The position numbers and the translations under genes are program-made. A stretch of DNA of 64,000 bases from Phlebopus portentosus (lineage: Eukaryota > Basidiomycota > Agaricomycetes > Boletales > Boletinellaceae): the NCBI GenBank assembly GCA_037892935.1, contig JAYXKI010000008.1, forward strand, positions 434,001 to 498,000, in the 5' to 3' direction. The notes under the pieces are model-generated. The model did no database searches, was not told the DNA's origin, and was given only the letters and a program-made list of their open reading frames with translations. This document shows positions 1-12,664 of the stretch, one piece after another. How positions within the stretch are numbered: position 1 is the stretch's first letter; every line of letters begins with the position of its first letter.

Positions 1-632
1 AGAAAAGTGATGGCATCAATCACTCGTTTCTTCTCGTTTTTTGCCTTCCTCTTCGCCTTTAGCTCGTCCAGTTTTCGGCTCTTCTTTTCCGTTGCTCCTC
101 TTGCCTGATGAGGCCCTGAACAAGCCAGTAAGTAGCGGCTCGGGCAAATCGTCGGATTACTCTTACGCTTTGCTGCTCTCGACACACTATCCACTTCACC
201 TCGTTGCTCGCGAAGCATTTGATCGAGGTTGCGCTTATCTTGAAAACGCTGAATCTCGTCCATTCGTTGAGAGATGATGTTTTCACGTTCAATCTCGGGC
301 ATCTGCAGTAAGCTTTAACAAGAACTCAGCTGAGCCTGCGAGCTTCGCAGAACAATAGATCACACCGTTCTCGATCTGCTTCATCAATGAACTTCCCCTC
401 TAAAGGATATGGGTTCGAGCCATCGTCTTCGCTCTCATACTCTTGTTCAGAGTCAGGTTTAGGCGAGCTGAAAGAAATGAATGTTAAGTACATATCGTGC
501 CCTAATGCAATTCTATACTCACTCCTTCCGGCGCTTTGTGTGTGATCGTGAGGTCGTTTTCTTGCGCTTCTTCTCTCCAGCGCCGGCGAGCTCAAGCAGC
601 TCATCAGAGAAATCGCCGTCTGAATCAGACAT
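1..632 (-). CDS. RTF1: RTF1, Paf1 complex subunit (N-terminal part, cut by window edge)
   Basis: Rtf1 is a nuclear subunit of the Paf1 elongation complex; it couples RNA polymerase II transcription to histone H2B ubiquitination. The ATG is at 632-630 and opens an acidic and basic start (MSDSDGDFSDELLELAGAG, then a KKRKK cluster), typical of fungal Rtf1. A GTGAGT donor follows near 523. The next exon carries the conserved YESEDDGSNPYPLEGKFIDE segment, and the exon ending at the window edge carries the MPEIERENIISQR and EKKSRKLDELKAKRKAKNEK stretches, joined across a short intron (about 47 nt). The Plus3 domain, which defines the family, would lie beyond position 1 and is not seen. The gene is divergent from the membrane-protein gene starting at 1273. 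Family assignment rests on the conserved N-terminal motifs as I know them; exon joins are inferred. Confidence 0.85.
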
Positions 633-1272
633 GATGAAGCAGAATAATAATCCGAGAGCTGGTGACTGGGGAAAGTAAAGGTGCAACGTTAGCGAAGACA
701 CGGATCACGTTCGTTCATTCGTGGAAGAATAGGATCATGTGCGATTCAAATTTGGGAGATCGCCGTTTGCTTTGAGTTCAAACTAAAGTGATCGACAACT
801 CACTCAAACCTGGCCTCCTACCATCATCTCTCTGCAACACTCAAAGGAATAGACCAGCTCTTACATGTTGAGGCGTTGATGCGTACAATACCTATGCATG
901 AAAAGATTGCTTGAAGACAATCAATTGTTTGAGAATGCGATGACATAAAATCATGATTGGTTACTTACAGAATCCAGATGCGGGTTGCCGTGCCGTTTAT
1001 GACTGTAGTAACGCAACTTAACCAACGGCAACCCCACCGCATTTCTTACTCACCCTCTCTCAGAGCTGGTCTGTACCTCTGCAGCAGGCCTGCATCCCCC
1101 TCCTTTGCGTTCTCCTTTTCGTGTCACTCTTTTACCTCCCGTCAGTGTCGAGATTCTTGGAATTTGAGAATCTGAATACTGGCTCCAAATTATGCACTCG
1201 TACCTCTAAGAGAATACGACAGCACCCCAAATCTTCTTACTGAGTCGCTTTACTGTATAGTCACTGCGTCTC
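633..1272. promoter_or_regulatory. Divergent intergenic region, RTF1 / membrane protein
   Basis: About 640 bp between two divergent start codons, so it must hold both promoters. I see no clear TATA box, repeat or RNA gene. Short open frames here do not resemble coding sequence. Confidence 0.4.
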
Positions 1273-4200
1273 ATGAGCTCAAGCTGTCTCTCGGAGGCGA
1301 CGATCGTTCGATGTGTAGCACTCAGCAAGCTGCAGCATGGTATTGTTTTCGTACCCGCTGCTGTGCAGATAATCTTCCTGGCGACGCTTACAGCGCTTTA
1401 CTGGCGTTCAGGCAGGTAAGAAACGATTTTATTTCTTTATGCTACATCGGGAGAGCAGGAAGCAACAGTTTGTCTTGATGGATGGGTTCCACCATTGGAA
1501 CGAGCCTTATTTTTCAACGCCAAATGGACGAAGATGGGAGGAATATCATCACGATTCGGGCTTGAAAGAAGGCACTTGGACTAACTGTGTTTATCTCTAG
1601 GCGAAAACACTTCATGGTACTCGCCGATGGTTCTGCCTTCTACATCATAGCCCTTCTTGACCTCCTCTCCCATCTCATTCCCGTTGCTCGCAATCATTTG
1701 GATACGTTCAAGATCTTTGACATAGTAATCGGTGAGCTCTCACGTCTTGACACTCGCCATATGCTAAATTCAGATATGTCAGGCGCCCTATCGTTTGTAC
1801 CAATATTGCTCTATACCACGTTCCTTTTCTTCTTTTCCCGGTCCTACTTCATTCCCACCCTGCCAAGAATACCATGCGCCATTACAAAGTACGCACAGCT
1901 GGCATTGATACCAGTCACCATCGCCATGAGTGAACTTGCATCATTCATTGGTATTGGTTATAGTACGTCGCCCCCTGATACGCGATGTGATTGCTGCTTG
2001 CTCATCTTATATCTAAATCTTGACAGAGGTCTTACAAAATTCCCAAGGTCAATCTTACCTGGCGATTGGATTCGGCACAGGAAACAATCAGAGCATCTGG
2101 CAGTTTCTCACTGGCATGACTCTTGCACTTCTCATCGCCTTGCAGGCTTCCGTGTTTTTCCTCTCCATCTACGTGGCGATATCATTAATTCAACAGCGCA
2201 GAACAGGGCATATCATGTTCGAGGGTCACGACATGCCTACGCTCAGCGGAGTCGTTTGGATAGCCATGGGCGTCAAAATTGGCGTGATTGAGACCTTGTT
2301 GGGGTTCGTTAGCGGTGGCTTTTCCATTGTACTAGCAAGAAGAATTCTCCGGATGTTATCTCGCTGCTGCCTCGCGTTCGGTGCTTTAGAAGCGTGAGTC
2401 TATTCTAACGGTCTTCCCTAGTTCGTTCTGATAGCTCCAAAACATAGCGAAGGAGCAAGACTGCCTAATGGTAACGGACATCGCCGTTCACGCACGATGT
2501 CGCAGATTCGTGCCATGATTTCCAATCCGCGGGCGAGCACGTTTGTGCGATTGTCTCCGACGGCTGAAGAGTTCTATTCCATGCCTCGTGCAACGGGTGC
2601 TGCCCGTGGTGAGGATGAAGGTCCCCACCCGCGTCCTCAACGCGTGACCGTGCATTACGACGGACAAAATGCTCCCGAGCTCAATTTACGACTATCCGTA
2701 CTTGATGTGCCTTCTGCAGAGGTGCTAACCGCGACTTTCGACAAACGTGGCACAATTATCGCGGATGCATCATACGAAAGAAGGCGCGCAGGTTCTGGAT
2801 CTAGGCAATCGTCGTCTCAATCACTGAATCGGTCTCTTTCCGCGATTGCACCACGTTCTGCACCTATGGCGGACTATCCTTCCCTATCACGAGATTTACG
2901 GCCCGTGATCGAAAGCAGGAGTCGCCCGAATCGCACGACAGATGCCATGGGTACCATATCATCAATTCGACCAAATCCAAAATTCTCAGTGGGAGAAGAG
3001 CAAAGACAGTCTAGCGGCACTAGCTCCGACGTTTTATTCCCCGGTGGGCATAGACGCTTCATGTCGGGGAGCAGCTTAGCGTCCGATTCACTCAGCATCG
3101 TCAATAATCTTGCATCACAGTTCCCTGGAATTCCACCGCGTAGGACTGCTAGCTCAAGACAGTTCAGTTGCAGCGAATACCGCAATACTCAAGCTCAGTC
3201 AACAGTTCTGGACGGCGTTGAAGAGGGCACCGAAATAGGAACAATTAAGTCGGGAATCTCGCCCAGCAACTCGATAAAACGGAAGCCGCCTCCGGCGATC
3301 TCGCCTATGTTACCAAGAGACGCAGTGGAAGAGAAGCCACGCGAAGACCGCTCGCGGTTGAAGAATTCAAGCAGTGAGGGCCAGCTCTCACAGTCGAGTT
3401 CTATGAGACGCAAACGTATTACGCTTCCGCCGCCGATTGATTCGACGATCGCCGGTCCCGATAAGTCACTTGCACAGCGTGTATCCGTCACCAACGAGGA
3501 TATAACACCCGCGACGACACCACATACGGGACGTTCCGAGCACGTGAGAAGCTACAAGTACAGCTCGGTGAGGTCGACGAGCACCGGCGCTACCGCCACT
3601 CGCGCGCCTCAGACGCCTGGAATGACTTATGCGTCCGGTAACTCCGATGTGAGCACGATACAAGACACGGACCCGTTTGCGGACAGCGATGTTGAAGCGG
3701 AGCAGGCCCCAGAGTACCGGATATCGGAACTGGCGACTGCCGAGAGCGGCTTAAATACTATTGCATCTCGCGTCGCGCAATTCGATCGTCAACGCCGACA
3801 GTTATTTCGTGGTGACTTGCAGCCATCTCCCGTCAGATATGAACCGTTTGAATCTTCGCCTCGTGAACGTAAGGGAAAGTCGAAGGCTATTGTGGAGGAT
3901 GATTGGAGCATGGTGGAATTCCCTACTGTCAACGAAAGTCTGGGAGTCCCTATCGGTCGACCACGCAGGCTCAGTGCTCTTAGCTCAAACAGCTCTTCCA
4001 GTTTACAAAGTGCTACCGCCGTGAGTGGGAGACGCGTAACAGTTGCTGCACGTCACGGACCTACCTACTCCAACGCTACTATTGTCCCATCGTCAGCTTT
4101 CTCGGGCGCACACGCGCATACGACATCAACGAGTTCTGCACAGACCCGCGCTTCACATACCGAGCGTGAGTTAATGCGGATTAAGAGTGTCGGACGTGTT

Positions 4201-4500
4201 GCGACGCGACGTACACCAGTCCCTACACCATCGTCCGGCTCATTTGCCACGCGACAAAGCATGCGCATAGAGTCTGTCGAACTTAGTGGCGGCGAATCGA
4301 CTGATAGGGAGAGCTCTGAGAGTAACAGTCCTGCGTCCATTAGGTCTCGCAGACGACAGTACGAGAGCGGAGGAGCTTCGCCTATAACGGGTGTGCGTTC
4401 CGCTTTGCGAGAAGGGTGGACAGCTAGTGTTGATGAAGAGGATATTACAGATCGCTTCCGCTCAAGAAGGGCAGATAGTCTTCGTCAAGACGATGACTAG
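1273..4500 (+). CDS. Multi-pass membrane protein with long disordered Ser-rich tail, function unknown
   Basis: Five exons join in frame: 1273-1415, 1601-1731, 1774-1962, 2027-2393 and 2448-4500, giving 960 residues. The first third is hydrophobic with about six or seven membrane segments: VFVPAAVQIIFLATLTALYW (about residues 25-44), a FYIIALLDLLSHLIPVA segment, an LSFVPILLYTTFLFFFS segment, one around residue 140, one at about 185-210 (LALLIALQASVFFLSIYV) and one at about 235-260. From about residue 280 the protein is low complexity, rich in Ser, Arg and Thr, with no recognisable domain, and ends in RQDDD. The topology recalls fungal seven-pass proteins with a cytoplasmic tail, but I do not recognise a named family. 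The last intron was placed with donor GTGAGT at 2394 and acceptor CATAG ending at 2447, because the alternatives hit stops. The 185-nt first intron is unusually long for this window, so the first exon is the least certain part. Confidence 0.7.
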
Positions 4501-4855
4501 ATTAGAATGTATGATGTCATGGCCAGCTTGGTAGACATGAGGACTACACTTTTTTTTCGGTTTGCGATACGCCTACGGTCTTCGAGTTCGGTAGACTGAT
4601 CTTATGTTTATCGTTCAGTATTATTTGTTCGTTTTCGATTATGTCTTCGTTTGTCTTCGTTCTTGTTTCATTCTTGTTTCTCGAGGTCCTGTTTGTTGCT
4701 TTTGTCACTATGCTTGTCTTTTCTTCTCTCCCTTCCTTGAGGCATAGTGAAATACCCAACTTGCTTGTAAAGGCAAAGCCTTTTCTGAACACGAAGAATA
4801 ATGATTAAAACAAAGAATAAATAAGTACAAAAGTATATCCGTAAACATAAGCACG
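4501..4855. other. Convergent 3' intergenic region
   Basis: AT-rich spacer between the stop codons of two convergent genes, presumably both 3' UTRs. It is rich in T-runs and TTCGTT-like repeats on the plus strand; no gene seen. Confidence 0.5.
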
Positions 4856-6209
4856 CTAATTCTGTTCGCGAAGGATAGTTAGTGGCGAGAGTATAAACAA
4901 GAAACGTTATATTGCTCACTTCAGGTATCCTGAAAACAGTAATTTCCTGGATAGAATGAAGTAAATAAATGACGGTGAGCATCGAGTAATAAACATGAAA
5001 GGAAAGGAAACACTGATAAGGAAGCATCGCCACGCACCTGTTGTTTGAAGTATCGCCTGTTCTCCTCGTCAATCAGCACTAAGTTAAGGTAGTATCTCAC
5101 GCTAAACTTCTTGTTCACTTCGCGGAAGGTAGGCGTGAGGTCAAAACCGCCTAGGAATAGACGGATCGGGATCGTCTCGCCTGAAAGACATTCACATAAA
5201 TATAAGCAAAAAAATGAAATAGACGGAAGATAAGACAATTACAGACCTCTTACAGGCGCACCGTCCATGATCTCGAATTTTGTGATTGTTTCACTTTCAT
5301 TATACTGGTTTGGCGGCGCTCCGGTTGTTTCACGACGGATGATAGAGAGCTCCATATGCTTAATCTTGATACGAACGAGCAAAAAGTAAATCCTTCCAAC
5401 AATCACGTCCTTCAGATGATACCTTGCGCAAAATTAGCACATGTGGCTTCACGACGGAACAGGAGAGCCAGGAACAAGCGGAGGGAGGCGGAACCGAACA
5501 TACTTTGACTTGTTGTATTCAAACTCGATGTGAAGACAATCCTCAATACCAACTTCCATCTTGATCGAGTTATTCGAGTCTGGAGGCATGCGGTATGAGT
5601 GCACCCAGATATCCCGTTCCTTTACAACTTCTGCTATTCGGCGAGCGATGGTAACTCGTAAAAAATAACTGATTGAAGTCAGTGCTCGTACATCGGTGAT
5701 AAAACCTGGCGAATGCGCACCGTAACTTGACATTGATGCCCTGATAGCTTTCATATTGCTTTTCCACATTCTTAAATGCGAAGTCAAAAGTTTGTGCTTG
5801 TCGCATCTCCCCAGGAGCAGCGAGTTCTTGTGACATGGATAAAAATTCATGATGATGACCACGGTCATAAAACAACTCTGCTGCGAGGGTCAGACTCAAC
5901 AGCTCAGTTTACTGCTGGGTACGCGTACCAATAGCCCCAGCGAACTCTATCTTAATACCATCATGCGAGAGTTTCTTCCCGTCGCGTACACGGACTAGAA
6001 CCTGGAATAATGAACGGAATGAGTTCAACGCGTCTGCTTATAATGTGTAAAGCGCAGCTTTCCTGACCGACGACTGACTCGCCATCATAATACACAGGAC
6101 AACGAATCGACTTTTCCTTCTCGAGTTTCACCTCCACCTGTTTTCTGTCATCTTCGCCCTCGAGTTTGATGTCGACGTCGACTGGAGACGTAAAGAAGTA
6201 CGCTGCCAT
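4856..6209 (-). CDS. VPS26: VPS26, retromer subunit
   Basis: Vps26 is the arrestin-like subunit of the retromer cargo-selective complex that retrieves receptors from endosomes to the Golgi; it binds Vps35. The ATG at 6209-6207 begins MAAYFFTSPVDVDIKLEGED. Later exons carry the family's most conserved stretches in order: YYDGESV, VRVRDGKKLSHDGIKIEF, FYDRGHHHEFLSMSQELAAP, QTFDFAFKNVEKQYESYQGI, DIWVHSYRMPPDSNNSIKME, VGIEDCLHIEFEYNKSKY, then RGETIPIRLFLGGFDLTPTF and REVNKKFSVRYYLNLVLIDE. The last exons read EITVFRIPE, then a GTGAGC donor, and after a 55-nt intron (acceptor GAACAG) the codons Asn-stop, ending at 4856. Length is about the family norm (just over 300 residues), with at least six introns. 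Divergent from VWA8 with a 530-bp shared upstream region. Confidence 0.95.
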
Positions 6210-6739
6210 CCTCTACGTCCACTAGGAGGTTCTGATTGTTGAGGTGAAGGTCAAAGAGGCCAATCTAGTAAAGTCTAATATTTCGTACATGTAAATGTTT
6301 ATGACAAGCACTTCGTCTTACTGGTACTCACAGTTTACACCAGACCGATACACTGCGGTCAAGGACGTTGATCGTAAGCCAAGGAAGTTTGCCTTTGCCG
6401 ATGGATGGACACGGGCCCATGCCGATCTTCCTGCCATAATTAGTAGCTTCTCGGTGCTGATCTCCCAATTAGGGAAGCCAATCCTTCAGCTTCTCCAACC
6501 TCCTTTACTTCTTTCGTCCAACTCAGTGGAGGTATTCGTCAAGCAAAACAGTTCGGAAATGACCATTTCTTGAACTCGTTTTATTTTGCGGAATCTTATG
6601 CTTGTTTCACGACTTCAGAAACGTCCTTGATTGAATTCGGGGGTTCACTCAGAATCACAGGTCTCTTGAACATCGGGCATCGGACCCTTGTATCAACCGA
6701 CCCGTGTTTTCTTACAAATACTCTTCATAAATATCGTAC
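6210..6739. promoter_or_regulatory. Divergent intergenic region, VPS26 / VWA8
   Basis: About 530 bp between two start codons facing away from each other, holding both promoters. Short open frames (for example 6295-6573) show no family resemblance and I treat them as chance. Confidence 0.4.
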
Positions 6740-9700
6740 ATGCTCATTCTTCCAACTCTAAGAAGACTATTTGCTAGAAGTAGCTTACTGGGCAAAGCAG
6801 CATCGATGTCGCAACCAAAGAGGAGGTTAGACCAGCTGGCCCGAACTATCTCTACGGAAACCCCGCCAACGATAGGCACTTTGAAGCTTGGAAACATCAC
6901 ATTTCACGTTCCAAACAGTGGCAATCCATCTCGACTTCCTCATTCTAAGGCTCTCTTAGACACTCAAGACTCTACGAATCTGGATAATTTGTATTTTATG
7001 CTCCAGAAGTATCTACTTGGCCAAGATATCTTCTTACTATCACAACCCGGCCCATATGCTCGGAGATTGGCCATGACATTCTGCAGGTAAGCTATCTATA
7101 ATTTATATTTAGACGAATTCAACTTGAACTTTAACAGTATGATAAACGCAGAATACGAACATATAGCTTTACACCGTGATGTCGGAGAAACGGAACTAAA
7201 ACAAGGTCGAGAGATACGAACGAATAGTAATTTGGCGTATGCTGACAGCGCCGCGGTGCGGGCTGCCAAGCATGGTCGTATACTAATTCTTGAGGGTATC
7301 GAAAAGGCCGAACGTGGGATAATGCCCGTACTCAACAACTTATTAGAGAATAGAGAGATGTCCGTGTTATAATCGTTCTCTCTTTCTCTCTCTGATTCCG
7401 TTCTGAACAGAAACTTGGATGATGGGACTCATATCTTACATCCCGCTCGCTTTGAGCTTCTAGACACCTCTGATTCCAGTTCCGGTATTACCTTCATTCC
7501 TGCACATAGGAACTTCCGAGTCATTGCTATCGCAGCCCCGGTTCCACCTTATCCGGGTCATCCCTTGGACCCTCCGTTTCGAAGTCGTTTCCAATCGCGT
7601 TTCATCGATCCTGCAGGCGCTGCTCTGGCTCTCGAGGGTACCGTCCCGACACCTCGGTTCAACACATTCCTCGATAGACTCAGAGAACTCATTCTTTCCA
7701 CGGAGCTTGCGAGTGATATACGACAACCACTTGCTAGAATCGTTCGTGCGCCACTTCCAGCATTTCCACAGACGGCACTAATGAAACTGCGTCAACTCGT
7801 CTATGCTTTCCCGCCTCCTGATGAGTGTGGATATCAATTGACTCCAGAACAATTAGCAAGACTCGTTCTGACTCTTCACCCTACTCTGTTATTTGCTCCT
7901 TCCACGGGCTGGACGACGTTAAGCCGCTTGTGCGAGGGGTCAGGCCTAGGACCTTTAGGCGATCGCTCGAAAATAGTTTCTTCGAATGGGCATGGCCTTC
8001 TAGGCTTCAGCCTCAGTAGAATTGAACGCTTAGACGGACATACTGCGCGGCTTATCTTCACACGGCACCATGGTTTATCACCTGTCATCCTCAACGTTCC
8101 TGCTGGTCCGCGCGCATATCTTCCTTATCCTTTCCCACTCGGCAAGGCTAGCTCATTGCAGGATGGGACGCAATTCACCTCGTCAGCACGGCTGGTATCC
8201 TCCTTGACCGCGTTAATGCAAGCGCATGCGCTTGGATGGGATGCATCGCTCATTCCTCCAGCACAGCTCGCGACCGCGTCTTGCTCTACATCCATAGTCC
8301 TGCAGCTATTTTCGGAGTTGTTAGGGTATGAAATGGACTCTGTTCATCTTTACAAGGAAGTCGGAGGACGAGAGCTTTTGATGCGTCGGAATATTGAGAA
8401 TGGAGGAGCTACGAGTTGGCAGCCTAGGTTTGTTTCCCATCATTTTCCCATCATATATCTGAATAATCGTTTTGCTCATGGATTTGTAGCTCGTTGATTC
8501 AAGGAGCTTGGAGTGGCAGGCTCGTGCATCTCGCTGCGACCGATGTAATCGGAGCGACGGCAGGGTCTTTGTCTAGACTTACTCAGGACCGCGAGGTTGA
8601 ACTGTGGGAAGGACGTAGACTAGTCGCTGATGCAACTTCGGAAGAGGCAAGTGTCTCACATTGCTTGGAATTTCGACCTTTACCAACTGGACTACATTGA
8701 AAAGACAGAAAAAGCGGGCTTATCTGTGCCTCATCCTTCCTTCCGAGTCATCTCAACAGCTTCCAAGTCAATGCCGCTACGAGATTGGCTAAACGACGAG
8801 CATGTTAACATGTTCTTCCCGGTGCTGATGCAACCAATGGATACCGACGAGGAAACTTCTCTGCTGCTCTCCACCGGATGTCCTCGGCTGGTAGTGGCCT
8901 TGCTCCTTTCATTTACATCCAAATATCGAGAAGCCATGTCTTCAAACGACTCTGTGACGAAAGGTGGCTCTGGAAGCGGCGGTGGCATGATAAAGAACAG
9001 GAAATTGGGCACTCGCACTTTGTTGAGGATTGCGAGGCGCATTGCCATAGTGCGGTGGGATGATGACTTATATAATCACATTCGGCGGGCAGTTCTTGCA
9101 GATTTCTTGCCTCCTACAGAGAACATGGCTCTGGACACAATATTCGCGGAGTCTCGTATCACACCGAGATCGGCTGTGGTACGTTTGCTTCTGCCGTCCG
9201 GACATACGCACTGACCAAGAAACTTTTGCAGTATAATGCTCCACCAATGCTCAGCGATAAAAATTTGGTCTTCCCACTCGACTCGAACCAAATCAACGTC
9301 GATCAGAGCTCATATTCTGTTATCATCCCGTGTTTCGACCCATCCCAGGATCCAGAGGGCGTAGCTTCGCATGTTCCACACATGGATCATTTCTATGACA
9401 ATAGCCTGCAATCGGGTCTCATGAGGGACATGGCTGTTGACCTCGAGCTGCTTGGCGAGCATTTGATTCTACTTGGGAATCAGGGTGTTGGCAAGAATAA
9501 GATAATAGATAGGTTATGTCAGGTCCGTACGTCTCCTCAACGAACTCATCACCAGCTGTCACTAACATCACCTCTCCATCCTACAGCTCCTTGGCCGCCC
9601 TCGCGAATATGTTCAGCTGCACCGAGACACAACAGTCAACCAACTCATGTTTACGACAACGCTGTCAGGCGGTATTCTACGATTTCAAGATTCGCCTCTC

Positions 9701-12286
9701 CTACGTGCGATTATCCACGGGCGGATCATTGTCATCGATGAAGCGGACAAGGCGCCCTCGCATGTCATTGCGGCGTTCCATAGTCTTGGTGCCCATGGCG
9801 AAATGACGCTTTCGGACGGAAGGCGCGTACGCCGTGTGAGAGAACGTGCGGACGATATTGTCGTGCATAAGAACTTCAGGATGGTTCTGTTAGCGAATAG
9901 ACCTGGATATCGTAAGTAACCGTCCTTTTTTTCATTTGATAAAGTGCTGATGTGTGACCGCCGGAAGCTTTCCTGGGAAACCATTTCCTGCAGGTGTTAG
10001 GTGATAGCTTCAGCTGGTCAGCGCTCTATTATTATGAGTGCACGCATCGTCACTAAACGATTTTTATAGTCACTCAATATCGAACCCGGATATGGAATCC
10101 GAACGTCGTCTGCTTCAGCAACTGGCACCAGAGGTCAGCGCTGATACTCTGCGCCGTCTTGTTGCAGCCTTCCAGGAGCTACGGCGCACTTCGGACTCCG
10201 GGAAGTTGACGTATCCTTACTCACTGAGAGGTATGACCGTCCGTTTATCCTTTTACAGGAACCCTCGACAACTCATCGTCTTGGTTCTTAGAGTTGATAA
10301 ATGTCATACGCCACTTGCGTGCATATCCGGATGACTCGCTGGAAGATACGTTGCGTAATGTGTTTGACTTTGACGTGTACAAACCCGAAGCGATAGACTT
10401 CGTGATCGAGGTGTTCAATCGACATGGGTTCGTTCCTGTCCCTGTTCTGTCTTCGTCTCGAAATGACTAACACCAAAATCATACCCATTAAAAAAGATTG
10501 GAAGTTAAGCGGCTAGGGCTGGAAGCAGCGCGTGAAACTGCAGAGAAGCAGGTCAAGGATGTGAGATTCGAGCCGAAGGGCCCTACGGATCTCAAAAGTC
10601 CGAAGTACGGTAAGGAGGACCCAAAGAACGAGGAACACTCGGGTGGAAATACATGGGCAGGCGGCGTAAGTCCCTTTAATTCGAATTTATTTGATAAGAA
10701 TCATGCTTACTGAGAGATGTTGTAGACTGGTGGACGAGATACTGCAGGGCTAGGTGGCCGTGGAGGGTATATGCGTTTGTTCAAGGGGCATGATATCAAG
10801 CAGGTTGGTTACTTGGTCATCACTGCCCGCATTTAACTGAAAAAACTGACAAATGATGAATAGGTTTCGGACAAATTAAAGAATGAGGTACCAGAACATG
10901 TCAAGGAGCAAGCGCGAGAGATGGCGCGGCAGGAACTCGAGAGGCGACTTCAAGAGCTGAACATGAGTACCGGAGAGGCAACGGAGTATAACCGTCTCCT
11001 CATGGAAGTCCAAGCGCATATTGCTAAGCTATTCGACCTTTTGGAGAGTACGTTCATCTTTTTGTGAACCTTTCTGCGTAGGATGGTTTACCAGCAACGG
11101 AAGATTTGGCTGCGCGCGAGGAAGAACGTGTCTGGGTGAAACGTCAGACGGACGGAGAGTTGGACGATAGTCGGTTGATGGAGGGTCTGACGGGAGAAGC
11201 GACGGTTTATAAGAGACGGGGAACAGAGAAGCCTGAGATGGGCAGACCTCAGATCAAGTGCGTCGACTCTCACTCGTGCATTTGTGTGACGAGAATTGAA
11301 TGTGATTAGGCCGAAGAGGATACGATTTGTGTTCGATGTCAGTGGATCCATGTGAGCTCAGTTTCTATGCATTCTCGTGAAGAACGATGGTTCAAATCAT
11401 TGATAATTTGACAGGTACCGTTTTCAGTATGATGGACGACTCCAACGGTCCTTCGAAACTGGTGCAAACAACTGATTTCTACCACTATCCAGCAAGATCG
11501 CTGATCTTAATTTGCTGCAGCCGTAATGCTTATGGAGACATTTGCCAAACTGACTCGACCGGATAAATATGTTTGGGATGTAAGTGTTTCTTCGACTTCT
11601 GCAAATCAAAGACGTATCAAACTGTCGCAATAGATTTACGGGCATTCTGGCGATTCACCTTCAATTCCCCTAATCGAGAGTGGCAAGCCACCTGCAGACA
11701 TCCGTGAAAGGTGGAAAGTAATACAGAAAATGAACATGATTACCCAGTATGCGTTTGCCGGCGATTACACTGGTTCGTATTCCTCTGTATGGAAGGAGCA
11801 ATTTCCCGTTGATCATCATTCACTCCATTACAGTCGAGGCCATCGAAAAGGCTGTTGACGAAGTGGCGAAGTTCGATGCAGGTAGATTATTTCTTTAGGG
11901 CCGTGATAAGATCAACTGAATCAATCCGCTTTACGGCGGAATTGAACATTTGCAGATGATTGGTTTGTCATAGCTATTTCCGACGCAAACTTCGGACGAT
12001 ACAACATTACCGCGGAAGACTTGCGAAGGTCAATGAACCGGAACCCAAAAGTACATACTGCGCTGATCTGCATCGGAGAAGGAGCTGAAGCATCGTGGTA
12101 AGCAACTTCTCCCGCCTTTTATATTTTGAGACTGTCCTTTCTTACGGAACGTTTTGTGATTGCGTGTATGCATGCATGAATAGGATACCCGAGCATTTCC
12201 AGGGTCGAGGCTTCCGTGTAGCCGATACTCACGATATACCAAGAGTGTTGAGAAGTATTTTGAGCACTATGGTTGATGGCTCGTAG
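6740..12286 (+). CDS. VWA8: VWA8-like mitochondrial AAA ATPase with C-terminal von Willebrand A domain
   Basis: A very large multi-exon gene matching von Willebrand factor A domain-containing protein 8, a dynein/midasin-like AAA ATPase of the mitochondrial matrix. The ATG at 6740 starts an Arg-rich, acid-poor leader (MLILPTLRRLFARSSLLGKA), a good mitochondrial presequence. The first AAA module has LGQDIFLLSQPGP in place of a classical P-loop, then a Walker B-like GRILILEGIEKAERGIMPVL and LDPPFRSRFQSRFIDP. The second has a clear Walker A (GNQGVGKNK, about 9480) and Walker B (IIVIDEADKAP, about 9730). The C-terminal VWA domain starts at about 11310 with an intact MIDAS (FVFDVSGSMYRF, split by an intron inside the Met codon) and ends HFQGRGFRVADTHDIPRVLR near 12240. 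Roughly fifteen exons; several splice sites were read by homology. The biochemical role of VWA8 is poorly known. Confidence 0.9.
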
Positions 12287-12664
12287 TCGCTCGACGTCTA
12301 AATATAACGGATACTGCATTGTTTCAAGTGGCGAGCGAAAGATACCGAAACGAGTTGCGTTGTGGCGATCACACTCGGATGAGCTTATATGTCGGGCAGC
12401 TAATGATAGAATAAATTATCGAGAAGAGATGCTTGATTCATTTAATGGTTTTTCTGAAACGAGGACAAAAAAGAGGAAGACAAACAAAGTTACAAACTGA
12501 CTGAAAAGTAGCCGGGGTCTTGTGATGATCGCAGATCACGTGCTTGAATTCTCACAAGGCTAACTCGAGTCCAATTGTGCTCAAGTTGCAACTGTCCCGC
12601 CATCCTTCTTGTCCTCCCGCTCGTTGTCGTCGTCGCCGCCGCCATAATCGCGCCGACGCCCACG
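12287..12664. other. Intergenic region between VWA8 and the Sds3/Dep1-like gene
   Basis: About 378 bp holding the VWA8 3' UTR and the promoter and 5' UTR of the next gene in the same direction. An open frame runs in from 12575, but its first 30 residues are hydrophobic and unlike the rest of the protein, so I place the start at 12665. Confidence 0.4.
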
